This document shows, piece after piece, positions 60,893 to 64,000 of a DNA stretch of 64,000 nucleotides. The first letter of the stretch is position 1. Each line of letters begins with the position of its first letter. The DNA is taken from NCBI GenBank assembly GCA_037952775.1, contig JBANAY010000003.1, positions 36,828,001-36,892,000 on the forward strand. The letters are read 5' to 3'. The translations under genes were made by a program, and so were the position numbers. The notes beneath the pieces were generated by a model, which did not search any database, was not told where the DNA came from, and saw nothing but the letters and a program-made list of their open reading frames with translations. The DNA comes from Clonostachys chloroleuca. Lineage: Eukaryota; Ascomycota; Sordariomycetes; Hypocreales; Bionectriaceae.

Positions 60893-63800
60893 ATGTCGGG
60901 CTCGTCGGAGCTGAAGCGCGAGCGAGAGGTCCAAGGGTATGCCCAGAGCTGGAAGGTTGCCCAAGGCTCCTCGCTCAACGTCGCCCTGAACGTCGACAGT
61001 ATCGAGCTGTATGAGCTACGTGGCAATGGATTCACTCCCCGAGCCTCCCGCGACAAAGCCCTCACGGCCTTTGCGCAGCTAGCCGTCTTTCGACTTGGCC
61101 TCACTCGAGGCATGATCTCGCTGATAGACCAGACCGCCCAGCACGTCCTCGCAGAAGCTACACGGAACATGGGGCTGGTAGACCTGGACGGACAATCCGA
61201 CCACAGCCCCTCCCCGCGCGCGCCCAATGTGAGCGCAAATAGCAGTCCAAGCGTGAAAAGCAAGGCTATTGCGCATAATGATTTGTGGTGTACGTACTAC
61301 CTTTTGGGCCAGGCTGGAGGCAATGTCTGTGGTTCAACTTGAAGTGCTTGAAGTGCTGGCATCAGCCGTCCTGAAAATAGAACGAATTGGCTAACAGGAG
61401 ATATGTTTCATCATAGTGGGAGCGGTTATCGTCTCCCGAAGCGACGCCATGTGCGAGCATGCGTTGACCAGTACCTGCACGGCCAAAGATCCTGATTGTG
61501 ATAGGACATACACAGCACCCGGTCTCATCATCTCTAACTGCCAGGATGACCCTCGGTTCTGCAACCGGCCGTACGTCAAAGCGGAACCTGGTATTCGCTT
61601 TTACGCCGCTGTGCCCATCGTCTCTCGAAATGGCCACAAGATCGGAGTCTACTCCGTCTCCGACGAGAAGCCACGCGACGGCCTGACCATCGATGAGCTG
61701 AAGTTCATGCAAGGAGTGGCGCAAGCTGTGATGGAACACCTTGAGTGGGCTCGAGATCGTGTCGATCGATTTAAGGGAGAACGAATCGTCCGTGGTCTCG
61801 CCGCCTTTATTGAGGGTTGCGCCCCGCTGTGTGACGAGTCGAAGGAGCAAGTTCCAAAGAGCCCGTCGACGGTCCGCCCCCCTGAGATGAGCTTGGTTGC
61901 AGCTAGACGCCCAAACATGACGCGGACCAATTCCCAGTTTCGAGGTGGTACTGTGAAGCTGAAGGAAGTTGACAAGCGCCGGAGAGCATCGTCAGTAGAA
62001 CTTTCACAGACTGATACCGGTGATTCGGCAGTGCCACGACCGCCCGAGGCAACGCCATCACCACGAAAGAAAACCAGCAACAAGTGCAAAGTTGATGGCT
62101 TATCTCGCATGTTCCATCGCGCAGCCGATATCTTGAGGCAATCTACATTAGCCGACGGCGTTATTCTATTCGGAGCCACGACTACGGACAGCAAGGAGAT
62201 GCTGCGAGCGTTGCGGTCAGGAGGGAATCGATCCGACGACGACGATGACGGTTGCTCGACTACCCAATGTAACACGTCTGGGTCTGAGAATGGAGCTGGT
62301 CTGGATAGCTCGGATTCTGACACATCTCCCTCTGCAAGACCTTGCCAGATTTTTTCGTACTCCCTTGCAGACGAAAAGGCCCGCGCGGGTATCGAACAAG
62401 GTACTGCTTTATCGCTCGGTGCTTTAGAAAAGTACTTTCGTCTCTTTCCACGAGGAAAGACCTTCTCGTTCACCGACGAAGGATCGGGTCTTTCTTCCGA
62501 AGATGATAGTGCAAGTGACCGCGAGCCTCCACTTACACCTGATGAGAACAGCGAGCAACAATGTGGGCAGAGTCGACCAAACCGCAAGGTTAAGATGGAC
62601 CACCGGGAACTATTGAAGAAGATCCCTGGCGCCAAGTCTGTTGTTTTTGTGCCCTTATTTGATCATGTGGATGATCGTTTATACGGCGGCTGTTTCCTTT
62701 GGACGTCGGTCAATGGTAGAATCATGAACCTCGACGCAGACCTTTCGTATCTCCGTGCCTTCAGCAATGCCATTATGAGCTCTGTCGGACGAATCAACAC
62801 ACATAAGAACGAAGCAGCCAAGACGACTTTTATAGCGAGTATTAGCCACGAGCTTCGCAGTCCACTGCATGGCATTCTAGGTGCTGCCGAATTCCTTAAG
62901 GATATGGCAGCTGATCCCTACCAAACAGCATTGATTGATTCTATTTCTATCTGCGGCAAGACTCTTCTCGACACCCTGAATCATGTGCTTGACTACAGCA
63001 AAATCAACCGATTGGGTGGGCTGCAGATGCGAAGAGGCGTGAGGCAAAACAAACTTATAAATCTGAACCCGGATTCACTGGAGAGCATGAACATGACGGC
63101 TGTTGTTGACCTGGCAGTCGTTCTTGAGGAGGTAGTCGGTGCGATTTCTGCCGGCCATATCTTCAAGCTGCCTGGCTCCCATATATCGACAACCAACGAT
63201 GGCCTGACGACGTTCCTGCCTGCAGGGCCTTCAACCCCCGGTGCAGAGGGATCAGTTTCAATTCTACTAGACATCGACCATAGAATCTCCTGGATGGTGC
63301 GAACACAGCCTGGCGCTATACGAAGAATCATCATGAACCTCTTTGGCAACGCGTTGAAATACACGTCAACAGGCTACGTCTTGGTATCTCTCCGAGGCCA
63401 ACTGAACGCCGACAAGTCGAAGATCAACGCCCTGATCCGTATCGAAGACACTGGAAAAGGAATGTCGGAAGAATACAGGCGCAACAGACTTTTTGTTCCG
63501 TTCAGCCAGGAGGACTCGTTTCAGCCCGGCACAGGCTTGGGTTTAAGCATCGTAAAGCAAATTGTTGATTCTCTCCACGGTAATCTCGAGGTGAAGTCAG
63601 AACAGTACAAAGGAACTGAGGTGGATGTTCGCCTACGGTTCACCCCTGGACCATCTGGAGACTCAGCTCCTTTAGACGAGACAATGCAAGCAACGGCTAA
63701 GCGGACACGAGGGAAGCAAGTGGTTTTGTTAAAAGAATCGCAATGCCTAGAGACTCAAGGAAGCCCACCAACCTGCCAGAAGTTGACGGATACTCTGTCC

Positions 63801-64000
63801 GATACGTGCAAGAACTGGTTTGGCTTCAAGGTGGCTCAAGAAGGATCGCTTGATGCCACCAACGCTGATATATTTGTGTACTGCGAACCTCCTCCTCACG
63901 AGATTCTCGTCAGACGTGTCCAGAATCTTTTGAAGACCTCATCGGATGGAAAGATTCCTATTGTCATTATCATCTGCCCGAATGCTGAGCAAGCTGTTCG
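60893..64000 (+). CDS. Hybrid-type sensor histidine kinase, 3' end beyond the window
   Basis: Exons 60893-61289 and 61417 onward (open to 64000). The intron has 127 nt with a GTACGT donor and CTAAC branch; the junction restores NDLWLGAVIVSRSDAMCEHAL. About 993 residues are visible. An N-terminal GAF-like sensor region (KALTAFAQLAVFRLGLTRGMISLID, then VLAEATRNMGL; FYAAVPIVSRNGHKIGVYSV) covers about residues 40-260. A disordered acidic Ser-rich linker follows, then the dimerisation/phosphoacceptor helix with SISHELRSPLHGIL (His near residue 613). The ATPase shows the N box NLFGNALKYT, G1 EDTGKGM and G2 GTGLGLSIVKQ. The last visible residues (KIPIVIIICPN) belong to a post-ATPase region where a receiver domain is expected. 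All kinase motifs are intact. It should autophosphorylate and signal by phosphorelay; the stimulus is unknown. Confidence 0.92.

Noticed and set aside
61649..62635. A 328-codon minus-strand frame
   Set aside because: It lies entirely antisense to the histidine kinase exon, which has clear family motifs in the same interval.

Overview
The window is nuclear DNA of a filamentous ascomycete (Pezizomycotina, probably Sordariomycetes). The evidence is short spliceosomal introns (about 50-130 nt) with GTAAGT-type donors and CTAAC/CTGAC branch points, together with fungal families: ABCG and ABCB exporters, a Zn(II)2Cys6 regulator, a GAF-type histidine kinase, a rhodopsin-like 7TM protein and a fungal APH-like protein. 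Gene density is low and several genes are broken, which suggests an accessory or rearranged segment rather than dense core genome.

Layout. 1-12 kb: a half-size ABCG transporter (minus) with a disrupted 5' end, a 3.3 kb gap, and an intact full-length ABCB multidrug-type exporter (plus). 12.8-16.5 kb: a four-exon secreted Ser/Thr-rich repeat protein with NPSFE-type carbohydrate-binding-like modules (minus). 18.4-21.4 kb: a decayed copy of a large fungal membrane/ankyrin-type family, carrying nonsense codons that all fit RIP (CpA to TpA). 22-30 kb: small genes and gene relics and a frameshifted rhodopsin-like gene. 30-41 kb: a better preserved block with a BAHD-like acyltransferase, an F-box-like protein split by one in-frame TGA, a double-WW-domain protein and a Zn2Cys6 regulator. 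43-44.4 kb: an APH-fold protein whose catalytic motifs are altered. 45.7-49.7 kb: an unusual locus made of three tandem arrays with periods of about 104, 91 and 172 bp. 49.8-60.9 kb: mostly featureless, with a small putative myristoylated protein and a three-exon gene of unknown family that has a rearranged copy at 25.2 kb. 60.9 kb to the end: the N-terminal two thirds of a hybrid-type histidine kinase that runs off the window.

Most notable is the 45.7-49.7 kb locus. On the minus strand it has a TATA box, about 860 nt downstream without a single ATG, and then repeat units that each carry splice signals. In the 104-bp array every unit looks like one mini-exon (about 60 nt) plus one mini-intron (about 42 nt), and the reading frame is not conserved between units. 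I do not recognise this architecture; it reads as an exon-intron cassette amplified in tandem, possibly a spliced noncoding RNA.

Links between genes are weak. The two exporters, the acyltransferase and the Zn2Cys6 regulator could be remnants of a secondary-metabolite or detoxification neighbourhood, but no core synthase is present, so no cluster is claimed. Exon boundaries were worked out by hand from splice consensus, reading frame and family motifs; no search or alignment program was run.
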